A stretch of 64,000 bases of DNA, taken from assembly GCA_019722365.1 (NCBI GenBank), contig JADFUC010000954.1, positions 620,001 through 684,000 of the forward strand, read 5' to 3'. The notes under the pieces are model-generated. The model ran no database searches, had not been told where the DNA came from, and saw nothing but the letters and a program-made list of their open reading frames with translations. Made by a program: the position numbers and the translations under genes. Below, piece after piece: positions 33,701-46,198 of the stretch (its first letter is position 1; every line of letters begins with the position of its first letter). This stretch comes from Lithospermum erythrorhizon. Its lineage: Eukaryota > Streptophyta > Magnoliopsida > Boraginales > Boraginaceae.

Positions 33701-36700
33701 GGCTAATTCGCCATTTGCCCTTGAACTTTGCCTTTATTTTTACTTTGGGCTCTCGAACTAAAGCTATCATTTCTGCGCTATTCTAATGATTTTTATTTTG
33801 CGACAAGCCTCAGATTTTCTATCTATTCATGCAGCGCTCTTTGAACCCGTTTTTTAACATTTAAAATTTATTTTTCAGCTAAAAAAGGCTTCTCTTACGA
33901 AATTACTATCATACCCCTATGAAACACATATGTGCTTTTTACACTCTAAAATTGAACACTAAAACTCAATAATCATTTTCTTATAACCAAAATTCACACT
34001 CCTTTCATCTTCATCAACTCCAAACCTGAAAACCCTTCAAACCTTCATACATTTTCTTCTAACCAAAATTATACAATAATGGCCCGACATAGGAAGTCCA
34101 AAAGTCAAACTCGGAAAGTTAAGTTAATAAGAATACGATTTCAAGCGTAATCGGGAAGAGAAGAGCTGTAATGATTTTTTGGAGAGTATGAGAAAGAGAA
34201 TAGTCTTTCTAGAAATTATGTGAGGATTTTTTCTATTTCCTTCATCTCGATTTTCCTAATTGCATGTATATAGGTTTTATGGTTACTTAATTAATCGCAT
34301 ATTGTTTCAGAGGGGAAGTGGAACTTAACTTATTCACTATAAAGCTTAGTGGGTAATGGCAAGTTTAAGAAATTGGGCACGTCGACGATGTCAGCGGGTT
34401 AGTACCTAGATTCATCAGGGCCTAATTTGACATACGAGTATTTAAGTCGATGTATTGCTCGAGGCAAACGGGCTCGACGAATCGCCACTATGCTAAGCGC
34501 ATGGCTTCTTTGATAAGGTTTAGTACAACTTAAGACACAAAAAGATGTTTCATACGCCACGGACAGCTGTTGTGGAAAGAGGGGATGTATATGCAACCCT
34601 TACAATAGTCTTAAAGCTTGTCGTAAGAGTTTGCTATTAAAAAGCGGTAGATGACATAAGATTAAGTACGTGGGCTTCCAAAAGCTACTTTGGAGGAAAT
34701 TGATTTACTTAAGAGGCGAGTTATTAGGTTTCAAAGAAGATGGGGAAAAAAGTAGATTATATGAATGTTAAAGGGTTTTGTTGTTAGAAGTCTTATATCT
34801 TATAAATAATCAAAATGATGTCAATGTTAGACGATGATAATAGGTTGGAAGCATGTTAAATAAGGGCAAGATAGCGGTGATGTTACTGAGTGAGAATGTT
34901 GTCGGGGAATATGATGTCAGCGATGAATTCACGAAGCTAACAACATAAAGATATGATGATTTCATACGGATGCTGCGGAGTGGAGGACTACTGATGAAGA
35001 TTATGAACTCTTCAGATGCAAAATGATTTAGGCCAATATAAATGAAATCCCGGATGATATCGCATGTTACTTGAATGAGAAATTTGGGAGCCACGATGAC
35101 TTAGGGCCAATTTTGAATGATGTCGGGCCACTACCTGACTTGCCATTTGAGTTTTTCGATGAACGGATTGAATTAAGTGAAGAGGATGATGAGGAAGAGG
35201 TTTGTTTGAGTTCAAAAAAGAATTCTGGCTACCTGGCCCGTTGTTCAATCGGAAGGTTCACTTAAAACATCCAATGTTCATGCCTAAAATGGGTGTTTGG
35301 TAATGTCAAGCTGGAAGTTTAGAGAGCTCATTAGACATTATTGTTTGAAACAAGAAAGAGCCTCGAAATTTGTTAGCGAATGATGCTGGAGAGTCCGTGA
35401 AATGTGTACAAGAGGATTGTAAGTTTAGTGTTTTCTGCCTCTACGCCGGAAAATCGAACGACTTAGCTATTAAACTTTGGTGGAAGAACACCTGGAACCC
35501 CTCTATTAAAAATAGATATGGTGAAATTTGGGTTCTTGACTGTGAAATACATAAACAAGATTAGAGGCAACCAAAAAAATTTCTCCGAAGAACTTCATGC
35601 GGATATCTACTTAATGACTCGAACATTGAGATACACACAACGTGAGCAGGCCATCAAAGCCGCCGGATACCTATTATATGGAAATGAAAATCGCTAGCTT
35701 ATGAAGCCATGAGTTATGCAAAGGAGTTGACACTATGTCTCGGCCAACTGTGATCAATTTAAGCTCCATTTAACAAAAAATTTGTTGGTGAAAATCAGGA
35801 TTTTTTTCAATTGTAGGAAGTTCATCTCGCCAGATGGATGTTTTCAAAGAGGGCATTTAAAGGTCAACTTTTAGCCGCAAAGAGGAATTCCGGCGGAGAT
35901 ATGTAACATTCCACTGCAACGCGGTCGGTATCACGGAACTCGGACATGGTTTGTGGAGGTTACTCAAAGAAGATTTTCATATGGACCAGCAACAACATTC
36001 ATGGATTATGATGACCGATCAGCAAAAGGTATTGCCTCCTATACTATGTCCCCTAAACTATGCCCCCTATAATATGCCTCCTAAACAACTTTGACATTAG
36101 AAACTATCATCAGGCCTCGAAAAAATGCCATCCGCAGAGAGTTGCCCTGCTCGAACACATATTATGTGTTAAACATCTTCACGCAAATTTGACAAGAGAT
36201 TTTCTAGAAAGATGACGAAGATACGATGCTGAAGGTCAGTAAGGGCCGCTAATGTGCCTTACTGAATACAGGATTTGAAGAGGATTAAGAATGTGTCCAT
36301 TGAAGCATACGAGGTACTAAACAGGTATCAAAGAGAAAGAAACGGACGAGGCCAAGATTCCTCCCGCCGGTACAACCGCCTCTAACTGCAGGAATAATCA
36401 ATCAACCATCCAATGTGTTCATAATCAAGTTCTTTAAATGACTTACCTAATTATCGCCAATGTTTCAACACAATATACCACAATCATGAAAGATGTATTT
36501 GGTGAGCCGGCCAAAAGCGAAGGATCGCCGAAAGAGATTCGCTTGGTCCATGGTCACAAGGCCAAGAAATAAAAAAATATTTGAATACATTACCAGACCT
36601 TGATCTCCAAGGTATGAAGTCACCTCTACCAAGCATAGCTTGTTGTTGATATTGAAAAGAAGGAATGCTCGTGTGGCTTGTGCCAGTTGGGAGGAATTCC

Positions 36701-38352
36701 TTGTGACCACGCAGCCAAGGTATATAAAGCCCACAATGCATGATCCAAGAAATGTATGTCCATAAAGATTTCCTCCTATCCACTTGATCTGATGTTTACG
36801 CAAACAAACTTCGAAACCCTGAGTGGCCCTGTATTTTCTCTTTAATAAAAAGCCCAGCATATCCTATGTACATCCACCACCAATATAAGAGTTCTTCTAG
36901 GAAGACCTAAAAGATAGGCCAAAAAGACGGCACGTGTTAAGAGCAGCAAGGTAAGTTAAATCTAAATTGGTGGGCGAGAAGGCGCTGCTAAGAGACAAGT
37001 TGATGGCATTTTCAGGGCTTCAAGGAAGCGGGGTTGTCATACACCGTAAGATCTCGTTGTACCATCGCTACCACGCTAGTTGTCCACATCCGAAATGGAA
37101 AAAGAGGCACCAACCCTGCACTAACACCAGGGAAGAGGAAGACAAAGCCTCCTCATCCCAACTCCTGCAACACCCAGGGTAAGATAAAAAAGAGCTGCTT
37201 AAGAAGGCCAAGACTCTGCTTTTTTATGAACTATATATTTTTTGTGTTCATTTGACCAATGAATTATCTTTCACCTTTTTAGAACATAAACGTGTTGGGA
37301 TCTCGCTGCAGTAAGCTTTTTGATGTCTTTGGTTATGTAATTAATTTTAGGAGTGTATCCAACAAGTTTTGGGCCAATATTACGTCTCTTTCATGCCAAT
37401 TATTTTCAAACAATATATCTCTGTTACTCAGTTCTCACTATTTTTGGTTCGATCATGTTTGGTATGTCTCATTATAATCTGAAATTATGTACATAGGGGT
37501 CCACTTTAACTGTAACAGATGACACACATCGCTTAAAAAGACAAGATTCACTGACAACATCACTACAATACCACAATTGAACAAACATTGCTGTTATAAA
37601 ACCACGAACCCTATTCCTGACAAACATCAAGACAACACTCAATACATAACCTAATTCAACATCAAAAGTACAACGGCTAATTCGAGGTCGCAGAATCCAC
37701 TACGACCACAATTGCAATCATGAAATCATCTAGACTCTCCAAACCACACACTAAAAACAACACACAAGACAATACAGAGAACCCAAAATCGAATTTCTTT
37801 CACGCTTCTTCAACTTTTCACTAACAGATCTCAAAAAGAGAAACAAACCACCCTTAATCGACAACCACGAACCCTATCCGGGCACCTTGACAAATTCCTT
37901 CGATTTTTCTCTCGCGAACTTACCCACTTAATAACAGATTCTCCCACACTAACGCTGATATCGACTCGTGTGGACCCATGATAAATTATTGAATTACTTT
38001 CTTAGTCAATACTTGTCTAATTTGTAGTTTCCTTTCAATTTGGGGCTTTTTTTTCAATTCCTCGGGAAAGACATAGCAAGCACTTTAATAGGGCCAAATT
38101 TCCAAGCTGAAATAAGGTTGTTACTAATTTGCCCTCCACCATTAAATGAAGAAGTAAAATGAAGAAGAATCAGACAAAGTCTTTTAGTTGAAAAATAAAT
38201 TTAAAATGTTAAAAACGGGTTCAAGAGGCGCCCGAAAAATAGAAAGACAAGTATTCCTCAAAAGATAAAAAGCATAATGCAGAAACTCGAAATGACGATA
38301 TAGTTCAAGGGAAAAGAAAACAGAAAGTCATGAGCAAACCAAGAAATTAACC
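33701..38352 (+). mobile_element. Decayed Mutator-like element (MULE) with TIRs and 9-bp TSD
   Basis: Long TIRs: the left end GGCTAATTCGCCATTTGCCC and on to TTGAACCCGTTTTTTAACAT (to about 33905) matches the reverse complement of 38125-38352 (GGTTAATTTCTTGGTTTGCT ... CTTGAACCCGTTTTTAACAT). Flanks TATTTTCTA (33692-33700) and TATTCTCTA (38353-38361) agree at 8 of 9 positions, the length Mutator transposases generate. The interior holds transposase remains on the plus strand (next entry). The element is about 4.65 kb. Confidence 0.85.
35071..37200 (+). pseudogene. Broken MULE transposase
   Basis: Recognisable pieces in shifting frames: CVQEDCKFSVFCLYAGKS (~35400, N-terminal MuDR-type domain), FISPDGCF..GHLK/FKGQLLA (~35820-35870), MTDQQKV at 36011-36031 (transposase core signature), VALLEHILCVKHLHANLTRD (~36141-36200), and a SWIM zinc finger CSCGLCQLGGIPCDHA at 36666-36713 with C-X-C and C-X-H in place. 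A GRPK-type basic tail follows near 36905. Many stops and frameshifts make it non-functional. The acidic frame at 35071-35265 belongs to the N-terminal part. Confidence 0.82.
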
Positions 38353-39743
38353 TATTCTCTACAACTAGTGTTTCTCTTTAACTTTGTGTGGCATATGCGC
38401 ACTTAATGAGGTTCATATATGATCCCAACATAAAAGAGAGGAAACTACATAATCAAAAGGTGAAGTAACATAATTTGATTCTTAAATTATATGAACAATT
38501 CCGTATCATCATATTGAGAATATCATATAGTCTCTTTTAGCATTGCATATCAAGTCTCTCAACTTCATTATCTGTATATTATCACATGAAAATTCAATAA
38601 TACCAGCCGGCACCTTTTCATCACCTTATTCATTTCTAATTGTCGTCTTCATGATGCCTCATAAAATCTAATAAAAATCCAAGCCCACTTTGACATAGTA
38701 TTTGGACAATTGCTTTCAAATCATGGAGTTGAATTAAATAAAATATATTTTAAAAAATGAATGTTAACGATGATGCATCAATTGAATGAATAAAGTATCT
38801 ATAAAAGATGAGTGTTAATGATGACATCACGTTTTAACTATACCAACTTATATTTAGAATGAATAGAATGGATTGTTCTCCATCTTATCACAAATTTTCC
38901 AAGACTTCTCTATTTTGGAATTTCTTGTAATATTTTTCAATTAATATTACTGTGCTCCAACATTTACAGATTTGCTCTGCCAGACAAGAGAATCAAATAA
39001 TACGCATCTTTACTCATACGATAACAGCACTCCTTTCAAATTGATGAAGATAGAACAATTGTACTATTCCGCATAATAAATAAAAGATAAAAGATAATCT
39101 AACTACTTGATATATTCACAGATAGCAACATTTCTTATTTAAACTAAAATTTGGGCTAGTAAAATTCAAAAGATAAATACCAGTTGTACCTCTCGAGAAA
39201 CCGATTTAGAAGCTTAAGAATGATAAATCCGATAATAGATACCAATTTGGAATTTGCACCCAATAGGCACACAACTTGAATAGAACATACTTGTTTCAAG
39301 AATGTGTTATGATGAAATTATTATGGACATAAACTCAATAAGCAAAGGTTTCTTGAAAAATCTGTAGTCCTAGAGGCTGTAGAAACCAGGGCTCAACTTT
39401 TTTGGTACCCCCAAAAGATAACATTATGGGTATGGGAGCTATTAGCAAGAGAATCTGTAGAGTGTATGACCAATGATATTATTTCAAAGAATCAGGAAAC
39501 AGAAGAATAATCCCAAAAGTTAGGATCTTGAAATAATTCCAGCAGTTTTATTATGCAGTGTCTGCTTTTACATATATGACAAACAAGTGATACAAATATT
39601 GCAATGACAACTACACAGATGCAAGAATTTTTATTTTATCCATAATAACAATACACAATTACACACCATTGCTAGGAAGTTAGAAACCAATGAAGCACCA
39701 CCACTACCGCCCGCCCCCTCGTCTGCATCTTTTCAACAGTCTT
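38353..39743. other. Intergenic DNA and 3' flank of the HSP20-like gene
   Basis: No supported gene. It is AT-rich, with no repeat structure clear enough to name. The last ~200 bases probably include the 3' UTR of the convergent minus-strand gene. Confidence 0.4.
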
Positions 39744-41252
39744 CTAGGTGAGCATCAGATCGCCTCCCCCAAGATGAGGACGGAGGCAAATCCGCACTTC
39801 ATGTTCCTCTGGTCCCTCATGGAGTTTCGGTACCAAGATCTCGAGCATTGTTCCTGACCCATCGAAATATGCTTCTATTTTCGCATCTTCTGGAATCCTG
39901 GTCGAAAGAGGAATTTCTCGGACAAATTCTCCTGGGGGGCAGTGTTCGGAAGCCGGGTCAGACAGTCGGAAAGTCCTCCCTTGTCTCTTGATGATTGGTG
40001 AACGAGATATGCTCTCACAAGAGACCTTTATAATTCCACGAGTGAGTGAGTTTCGCCAGGAAACCTTGACCTTTTGATGATCAACGAAGGGCAGGCTAAT
40101 TAAGATGAAATAACCTTTTTCATCCTCATATATGTTTTTTGCAGCTGTAACAGGCCCATAAACATCTCTCAACACTCCACTAAATTCATTCAACCAGTGA
40201 GGACCATTAGGGTGAATCCCCAAATCTGGAATGCGAACAGGAGGGTTTACAACCAAGGAACAGTCATCATCATTCCCTTGACGATCCTTCTTCCTCTTGT
40301 TGCTGACTGGTGATAGGTCCATTGTATCTCCATTATAGTGATTGGGCGGGGAAGTCGATAAATTAAGTCCAGAGCCATTTAACAACTTCTTAGCGTGTGC
40401 ATTAGAATTATTCTTTATTGGAGGAAGGGGCTTCTCAATGTCGATCTCAATGTTGGGAAGGTTTCTCCAGGAGCTATAATCACTTGCATCAGGTGGTATA
40501 GCAAAATTTGGTTCTCTCCCGGTTAGCTCCAACCATCTTTTCCTCTCATCCTCATCCAGGACCATCAGATTAGGCGTTGAAACAACTTCAATTCCATGAA
40601 CACATTGGGGATTCGAGAGCCCCCTGTACTGCTTCCTCTGCATCCTATGTGATCGCACAAAGCCCTTTTCAACACTAAATGGAAAAAGACGTTCTCCATG
40701 GCGTGAATGACCATTCATGTAGCTTCGGAGCTGCATCTTTCCCAATGCATTCTCAGGCCTATCCTTGAAAACCCACATATACATATTCTCCATATCATGC
40801 TGAACCATGAACACATCAAGCTGCAAATCAGATTTATCAAACCCGGAAATGCCATTACTATCGCTCACTATCTTCGCCTTCGATTTCTCTTTCAGTACTG
40901 GCTTAAAGTAGAAGGTAAAGAAAAGCCAAGCACCCCAGATGCTATCTACCCTTTTAGCACATTTCTTTCCAACTTTAGGCACAGTAAGAAAACACTCGGT
41001 CTCGTATGTTTGAGCCCCCAACCCAACATCAGGAATATAACAGAGCTCGGGATTCCAAGGTAGATGCATGGGTGGAGGGCTACGCTCAGACGAAGATAGT
41101 GGCAAATTGATATCGGGCGGAGTTGGGTCAACTTGGCGGTTCATCTCGAGGTCTAATTCTTCATGTGATGAAGAGGCACTTGAGTCCATTGACAAGAGGG
41201 TTGAAGGGTGGTGGTTCTTCATTGACAAAGTTATGAGAAAAGAATCTACCAT
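39744..41252 (-). CDS. Alpha-crystallin-domain (HSP20-like chaperone superfamily) protein
   Basis: A 502-residue protein from one exon. The C-terminal domain (about residues 379-477: KGYFILISLPFVDHQKVKVS, then FVREIPLSTRIPEDAKIEAY and GTMLEILVPK) has the beta-sandwich pattern of an alpha-crystallin domain. The N-terminal ~250 residues carry plant-specific conserved stretches (MHLPWNPELCYIPDVGLGAQ, GAWLFFTFYFKP, ENMYMWVFKDRPENALGKMQ). A basic NKRKKDR patch could be a nuclear signal. This layout fits the large plant HSP20-like proteins of the Arabidopsis At1g20870 group, which are not classical small heat-shock proteins; their role is poorly defined. The Met at 41252 is the first in frame; Met22 (MDSSASSSHEELDLEMNRQ) is an alternative start. 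A leader intron is possible between about 41723 (AAAGAG|GTATTC) and 41257 (CTTTTAG). Confidence 0.85.
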   Translation of the reverse strand: MVDSFLITLSMKNHHPSTLLSMDSSASSSHEELDLEMNRQVDPTPPDINLPLSSSERSPPPMHLPWNPELCYIPDVGLGAQTYETECFLTVPKVGKKCAKRVDSIWGAWLFFTFYFKPVLKEKSKAKIVSDSNGISGFDKSDLQLDVFMVQHDMENMYMWVFKDRPENALGKMQLRSYMNGHSRHGERLFPFSVEKGFVRSHRMQRKQYRGLSNPQCVHGIEVVSTPNLMVLDEDERKRWLELTGREPNFAIPPDASDYSSWRNLPNIEIDIEKPLPPIKNNSNAHAKKLLNGSGLNLSTSPPNHYNGDTMDLSPVSNKRKKDRQGNDDDCSLVVNPPVRIPDLGIHPNGPHWLNEFSGVLRDVYGPVTAAKNIYEDEKGYFILISLPFVDHQKVKVSWRNSLTRGIIKVSCESISRSPIIKRQGRTFRLSDPASEHCPPGEFVREIPLSTRIPEDAKIEAYFDGSGTMLEILVPKLHEGPEEHEVRICLRPHLGGGDLMLT

Positions 41253-42110
41253 CTCACTAAAAGTAAATTTACAATATCAATTCCAGCTACAACTCTGCAA
41301 CTTCATCAATATCCTAAATCTATTCTCATTCAAACACTTCCCCCCTCCAAAGTGATATATTATTCCAAACACAAAAACCCCAATAAAATTTTAATTTTTC
41401 TATATAAAATAATAAATAAAATACTATCAAGAGTAAATATATGAAAAGAAACCCATGTAACAATATTCCATAATTCCTAAACTAGATAAATTCCATATCC
41501 AACACTAACCAATAATCTGCTTACAACCACCAAATCCATAAATACCAATCTTCTTCAATACAACAAATTCATATAACCCAATAAAAAAAGATACATAAAA
41601 ATTGTATCTTTATCTATAAATCTATGTAAAGTTGAATATTTTTTTATGAGAGTTGGATGTTACCAATCTATGAATCCAAGGCCAAGAAACAAGACCAAGT
41701 CAGATGAAATCTTGGATGAATACCTCTTTGGATGAGCTTCAACAACCAAGAACCCACAACAAACACTAGGGGAATTTAAACAATATATGGTCCTCATAGC
41801 CCTCATAATATTCTCAAACACACTCTTTTTTTTCTTTAATATTTTTTCTACCAATCTTTTTTTCTTCCAAATTTGGAACAAATATGGTTATATAAGTTAT
41901 CAGTTCATGATATTGAATTTGTTGGGTTCAAGAATTTGCCTTAGTTTTGCACAACTTCATAGATGAAAATCAAGAAAATGGAGAAAAGTGTGGTTGTTGA
42001 GTGTGTGGTGTGTGAAGATGTATGTGTGTGTGAATGAAGAGATGATATACAGGTGGGGGGTTGGGTTGGGGTGGGTGGGGTGGGGTGGGGTGGAGAGGGA
42101 GTAAAGCCTA
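41253..42110 (-). promoter_or_regulatory. Leader and core promoter of the HSP20-like gene
   Basis: On the minus strand TGTATATC (about 42043-42050) resembles a TATA box, followed by a CA/CT-rich stretch typical of a plant transcription start (about 42015). Directly upstream is the G-rich tract at 42053-42093. The long leader and the splice-like sites noted with the gene suggest a 5'-UTR intron. The open frames on either strand here are low-complexity and not proteins. Confidence 0.45.
42053..42093 (+). repeat. G-run tract, G-quadruplex candidate
   Basis: Seven runs of three to six G residues separated by one or two bases (G6-TT-G3-TT-G4-T-G3-T-G4-T-G4-T-G4) within about 40 bases. This exceeds the usual four-run rule for an intramolecular G-quadruplex. 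It lies on the template strand of the HSP20-like gene, just upstream of its probable TATA box. Confidence 0.7.
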
Positions 42111-42373
42111 CCCTGGATATCCCAACAGCACAGATAAGGGTCAGATTGGGAAAACAGTGGCGGTCGAAGTTCTTGATTTATCTCAACAGGGATTGGTTTT
42201 ACAGCATATGTGATGCAGGAATTATTATTTATTTGATTATTAACAACTTCATCAGCATTTCTCTTAGCATAATTAAATAACAATTACAAATATATATTTT
42301 TAAATAGAATTTTACTAATATCTTATTTGAGCCATGATACATTTGATATTCTAAACCGATAACGTATATTATG

Positions 42374-42970
42374 AATATGTTTGGCTAAAACTATTTTTTA
42401 ATTTATAATTAGCTTAGAGCATAAAGTGACAATCTGACTTATAAGTAGGTGGCTTTACTATAAGTTAAATTATTTTGAAACATTTAGTAACGTAAGCTTT
42501 ATAAGTTTATAGAGAATATTTTGAGTTGTAGAAAGATAAAATGAGCTATAAGGCGTTTACGTTATATATCACTTTTTATCTTTTTTATGATATAAATAAA
42601 TTAGTAATTTAATATTAAAATGAATAAAAAATAACTATAACTAAAATTATGTTTATGACTAAAAATATAATATTTTTATTTGTTTAATAAAGAGTAAAAT
42701 GCTCAAAGGTTGGTATAACTAAAAATTGTAACCATGACTATTAAATGAAGGATAAATAAGGTATAAAATTAAATATTAAGGGATAATTAAGTAAATTACT
42801 TGGTCAGCCATTAGTTGGAGCAAAAAGTTAGGAAAAAATAGGTTAGAATTTCTTCTTACATTTGAAACATAAGTTCACGTCTTGAATCTTTAGCCAAACA
42901 CTTCATTTTGTCAAAATCAACTTATAAGTTGATTTTGACAAAAAATAAACTTAGCCAAACACGCTCTATA
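42374..42970. mobile_element. hAT-like MITE (TGTTTGGCTAA ends)
   Basis: The left end GAATATGTTTGGCTAAAACT pairs with the reverse complement of the right end, TAGAGCGTGTTTGGCTAAGT. About 600 bp, AT-rich, no coding frame. GTGTTTGG-type ends are frequent in plant hAT MITEs. The target-site duplication is unclear. It contains a perfect 38-bp palindrome at 42906-42943. Confidence 0.5.
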
Positions 42971-44042
42971 TATACCACATTATAAATATTATATCTCATA
43001 AATTTTAATATTGATTATTTATTAATAATGTAATGATTATATTTCTTCTAAAAATATTTTTATTTAATTAAATTTATAATTTTATTTTTTATTTTAATAT
43101 TAAATATTATTATCCAATATTGTTAATAATTTTTATTAATTGCAATTTTTTATTTCATTTAAAATTTATATTCCAATATTTAATATTATAGATTTACTAT
43201 TACCAATAAATATTTTGATGAATATTTATTATTGGTGAGAGTTCACATGTAGAAATAATTTCACATTTTTCAATAGTATTTTTCAATAAAGAATTGAACT
43301 TGAAAGTATAATATCGTTACAAAGGCGTGGCATTCTTCCTTGTCATATTTAGGGCCAGATGCGAAAATTTTAGACAATGCCATCTTTCTCAAAACTTCAG
43401 ACCATTAAAAGGACATCATTAAAGGACTCTATTGCATTTAGTCTTATGTATATTTATTGGGATGCAAAAGTAGTTGTCTTATCTGAGGAGAAGCGGTTCT
43501 ACAGGTATTGAAACAATAAAATAACATCAAAATTACTTTGAAGTTTGTTAAAAGTTACCGTTCGATTACGTTGGTTCAATTATAAAGTTTTCGATCGTAG
43601 GATTCCTTTGTAAAAGCGAGAAACTTGATCGTTAAAATTAGTTTGAATCCACAAATTGAATTTTTTTTCATATTTTCAAGTTTTTGGCCAGGATATTTTG
43701 TCTTTTTTAAAATGGAGGAAATAAGTCTTTTAAGAATGGAGGGAGTATTATTTATTACAGTATCTTTATATGTAAAAAACAATAAGTTTCTTTTTCCTTA
43801 ATTGTATCTAGAGAAGAGAATTCGATTTGCAAGGAAGTGACACAAGCTCCTCTAGCAAGTCTTCCGTGCGTGGAGGAAGGAAACATACAAATATTATGCG
43901 GTACACAATCACTTGCACATATCGATTTATCCATGTTTCAATAACCGTTAGTTTCGATAAGATGAATTATTGTATTATTTGATTTCTATGTTTATGATTG
44001 TTTGTAGAATATTATTCATTTCATTTTATACTTAATTTTAGA
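42971..44042. other. AT-rich intergenic DNA
   Basis: No gene supported. One Stowaway-type right end (AAGAATGGAGGGAGTATTA) lies at about 43733-43750, with a weaker GGAGGAAATAAG string just before it. Confidence 0.4.
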
Positions 44043-44864
44043 TGTTGGAAATATGAGATATTAGATCTCATAAATATGCTCGTTGAATAATTTGATTTAA
44101 TATTAGGTTCACTACATTTAATTATATTGAAACAATAAGTTCGGATATATGTTAGATTGTTCCGACGATTGTCACATGAATGCTTCGCGTTGACATTAGG
44201 GGTTATGATGAACGTAAAATTAAAGCTCACTTAATATATATATTAATATAATGTCCGGTTAACGTAAATTAATATAATGCTGTGTCGTCGAGCATAAATA
44301 CACGACAACGTGATGGCCCATAATATGATTATAGCTTAGAGATTACAAGTGAAGCTTGTAAAAGAAAACGTTGGGGCGAAAAAATCGAATTCAGGGAGTA
44401 GGGGAAGTCCATTGGCGGTTTTGGATGGGATAGAATTTGTAGGAGATTGTTTTCTCGTGAATCTAATATGTAGTGCTTTTATAAATAGTCGCATCAGCGC
44501 CTCATGTCAATAGCTTCTTGGTCTTGCGACATTTTGAAGTTCGAAGTGCCATTTACTCTCTTTATTCGGTTACCCCTCCCCACTTTTAGGAAGAAAATAA
44601 TTTATTTTCACATTGTTTAGATTTTAAACTTTTAATTGTTACAGTAAAGCCCAGGAAGGAAAGGTTTGTCCGATCGTTGGTGTGAAGCTGATACTTAGAG
44701 ACAACCTCGTTGGTTGTTGAACTTTCTACCGACATTATTAAAATTCTGAGAAACGAGGTGTAAAGGTACAAATGAAATATCTAATTAAATTACTGTTTTT
44801 ATAATCTCATAAAGTTCTTGTTAGTCGATAAGATAATTGCTATTTTAATCCGTAAAACCCAACA
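44043..44864 (+). mobile_element. Solo LTR 2 of the same copia-type family
   Basis: 822 bp, begins TGTTGGAAATATGAGATATT and ends CCGTAAAACCCAACA, so it shares both termini with LTR 1 and its start with LTR 3. GCTTTTATAAATAGTCG near 44476 is a TATA-like promoter that sets the orientation as plus. Flanking pentamers (TTAGA and TAACA) do not match, unlike the other two copies, so it may derive from recombination between elements or have mutated flanks. Confidence 0.75.
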
Positions 44865-46198
44865 TAACATTCTATTGATACATGTAATTCAATTATGTTT
44901 CATGTTTGACTTAAATACATTATATTTGTTTCAATAAATTCATGTAAATAAAAATATATAGTAAGAAATATTTGTTTTCAGGTGTTTTCATAATGTTACC
45001 GTATTTTCATAGTATTTCTTATAGTTTCTGAAACGTTTCCATATTTTAACTATTCAAAGCATAGTTCGAAGCTTGAAATTTTGATTAACGATTGATTAGC
45101 ACACATAAATTTTTTATGTGGTATTGTACATATTAGTTGTATCTATCATAGGATTAATCATAGCCAATATCATCTATTATATTACATGTAAATTGTAATT
45201 ATTGAGATATGCTGATGTCTATAGTATATTGAGCCAAGAAGTGCCGAATCAAGATTCCAATAATATGAAGCTTCCTAGCGACTTGCGCATTATCAGTTAA
45301 TAATTCAGGCCTATGGACATATAGGCATAAAAGGTCACCAATAAGCTCACATGTATAGTTACTAGTGAGTAGTGTCCGACCAATGACAAGCAACAGATAA
45401 TACATTGAGAGAAAGATGGATATAAGCATAATGAATGAAAAATATAATAATAATAGATAATATTAACTTGTCTGTCAGATTCTTTTCTTCATATAAAAAA
45501 AATAAAATAATAATCATATATTAACTAAATCAACATCGACTAACAAATAAGAATTGAATACGAAAAAACTGTCAGGGATGATGCATGACAATTCAATAAT
45601 GAATAGAATATGTGGAGTGAAATAAAGAAAAAAAAGCAGAATGGTAACGAATTGAATAAAATGATAGAAGCTAAGGCTGTAAGGTAATGGGTAACTGGGT
45701 ATAGAAGGATATAGAAAAATACGGAGACAAAATTTAATTATATTTTCAATAAATTTTGAAGGTCTATTTCAATCTTGTGAAATCTGTCAGTAAAAAATAG
45801 CGCGATACACGCATGTTGCCGCAGCGTGAAGCGCTTTTATACTACCTATGTAATATGTTTAATGCTAAATTTAAATACTGTGTACTGGTGAGAATTATTC
45901 AGGCGAGCCTTTCGAAGCTATTAGCTTTTGAATAGGCATTTGAATTTGCATTTTTACTGAACTTTGAAAAAAATATTTTTTGACAACGAGCTACAGTTTA
46001 ATGGAAGTGAAATCTGAAATGAAAATAGGAAAATTATATATATTACAACTTTGTGAATTCGTTTTAAAATAAACAAATCTTGGTTGGATCGATTTTTTTT
46101 TAATAATGATTTTAATTGAATTCTTTTACTTTACTCATGCCTCGCTTAAATGGGGCATCATGAAATAGCTGAGAAGAAGGGCAAATAAAATGTATTAT
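44865..46198. other. AT-rich intergenic DNA
   Basis: No supported gene. A minus-strand frame at 45199-45429 (76 codons) has no recognisable family. Confidence 0.4.

Noticed and set aside
36465..36860. Minus-strand frames of 99-131 codons
   Set aside because: They are complements of MULE transposase sequence read on the plus strand, including the SWIM finger.
41957..42283. 108-codon minus-strand protein upstream of the HSP20-like gene
   Set aside because: Composition is set by C-run and CA/CT-rich promoter DNA; no domain or conservation is visible.
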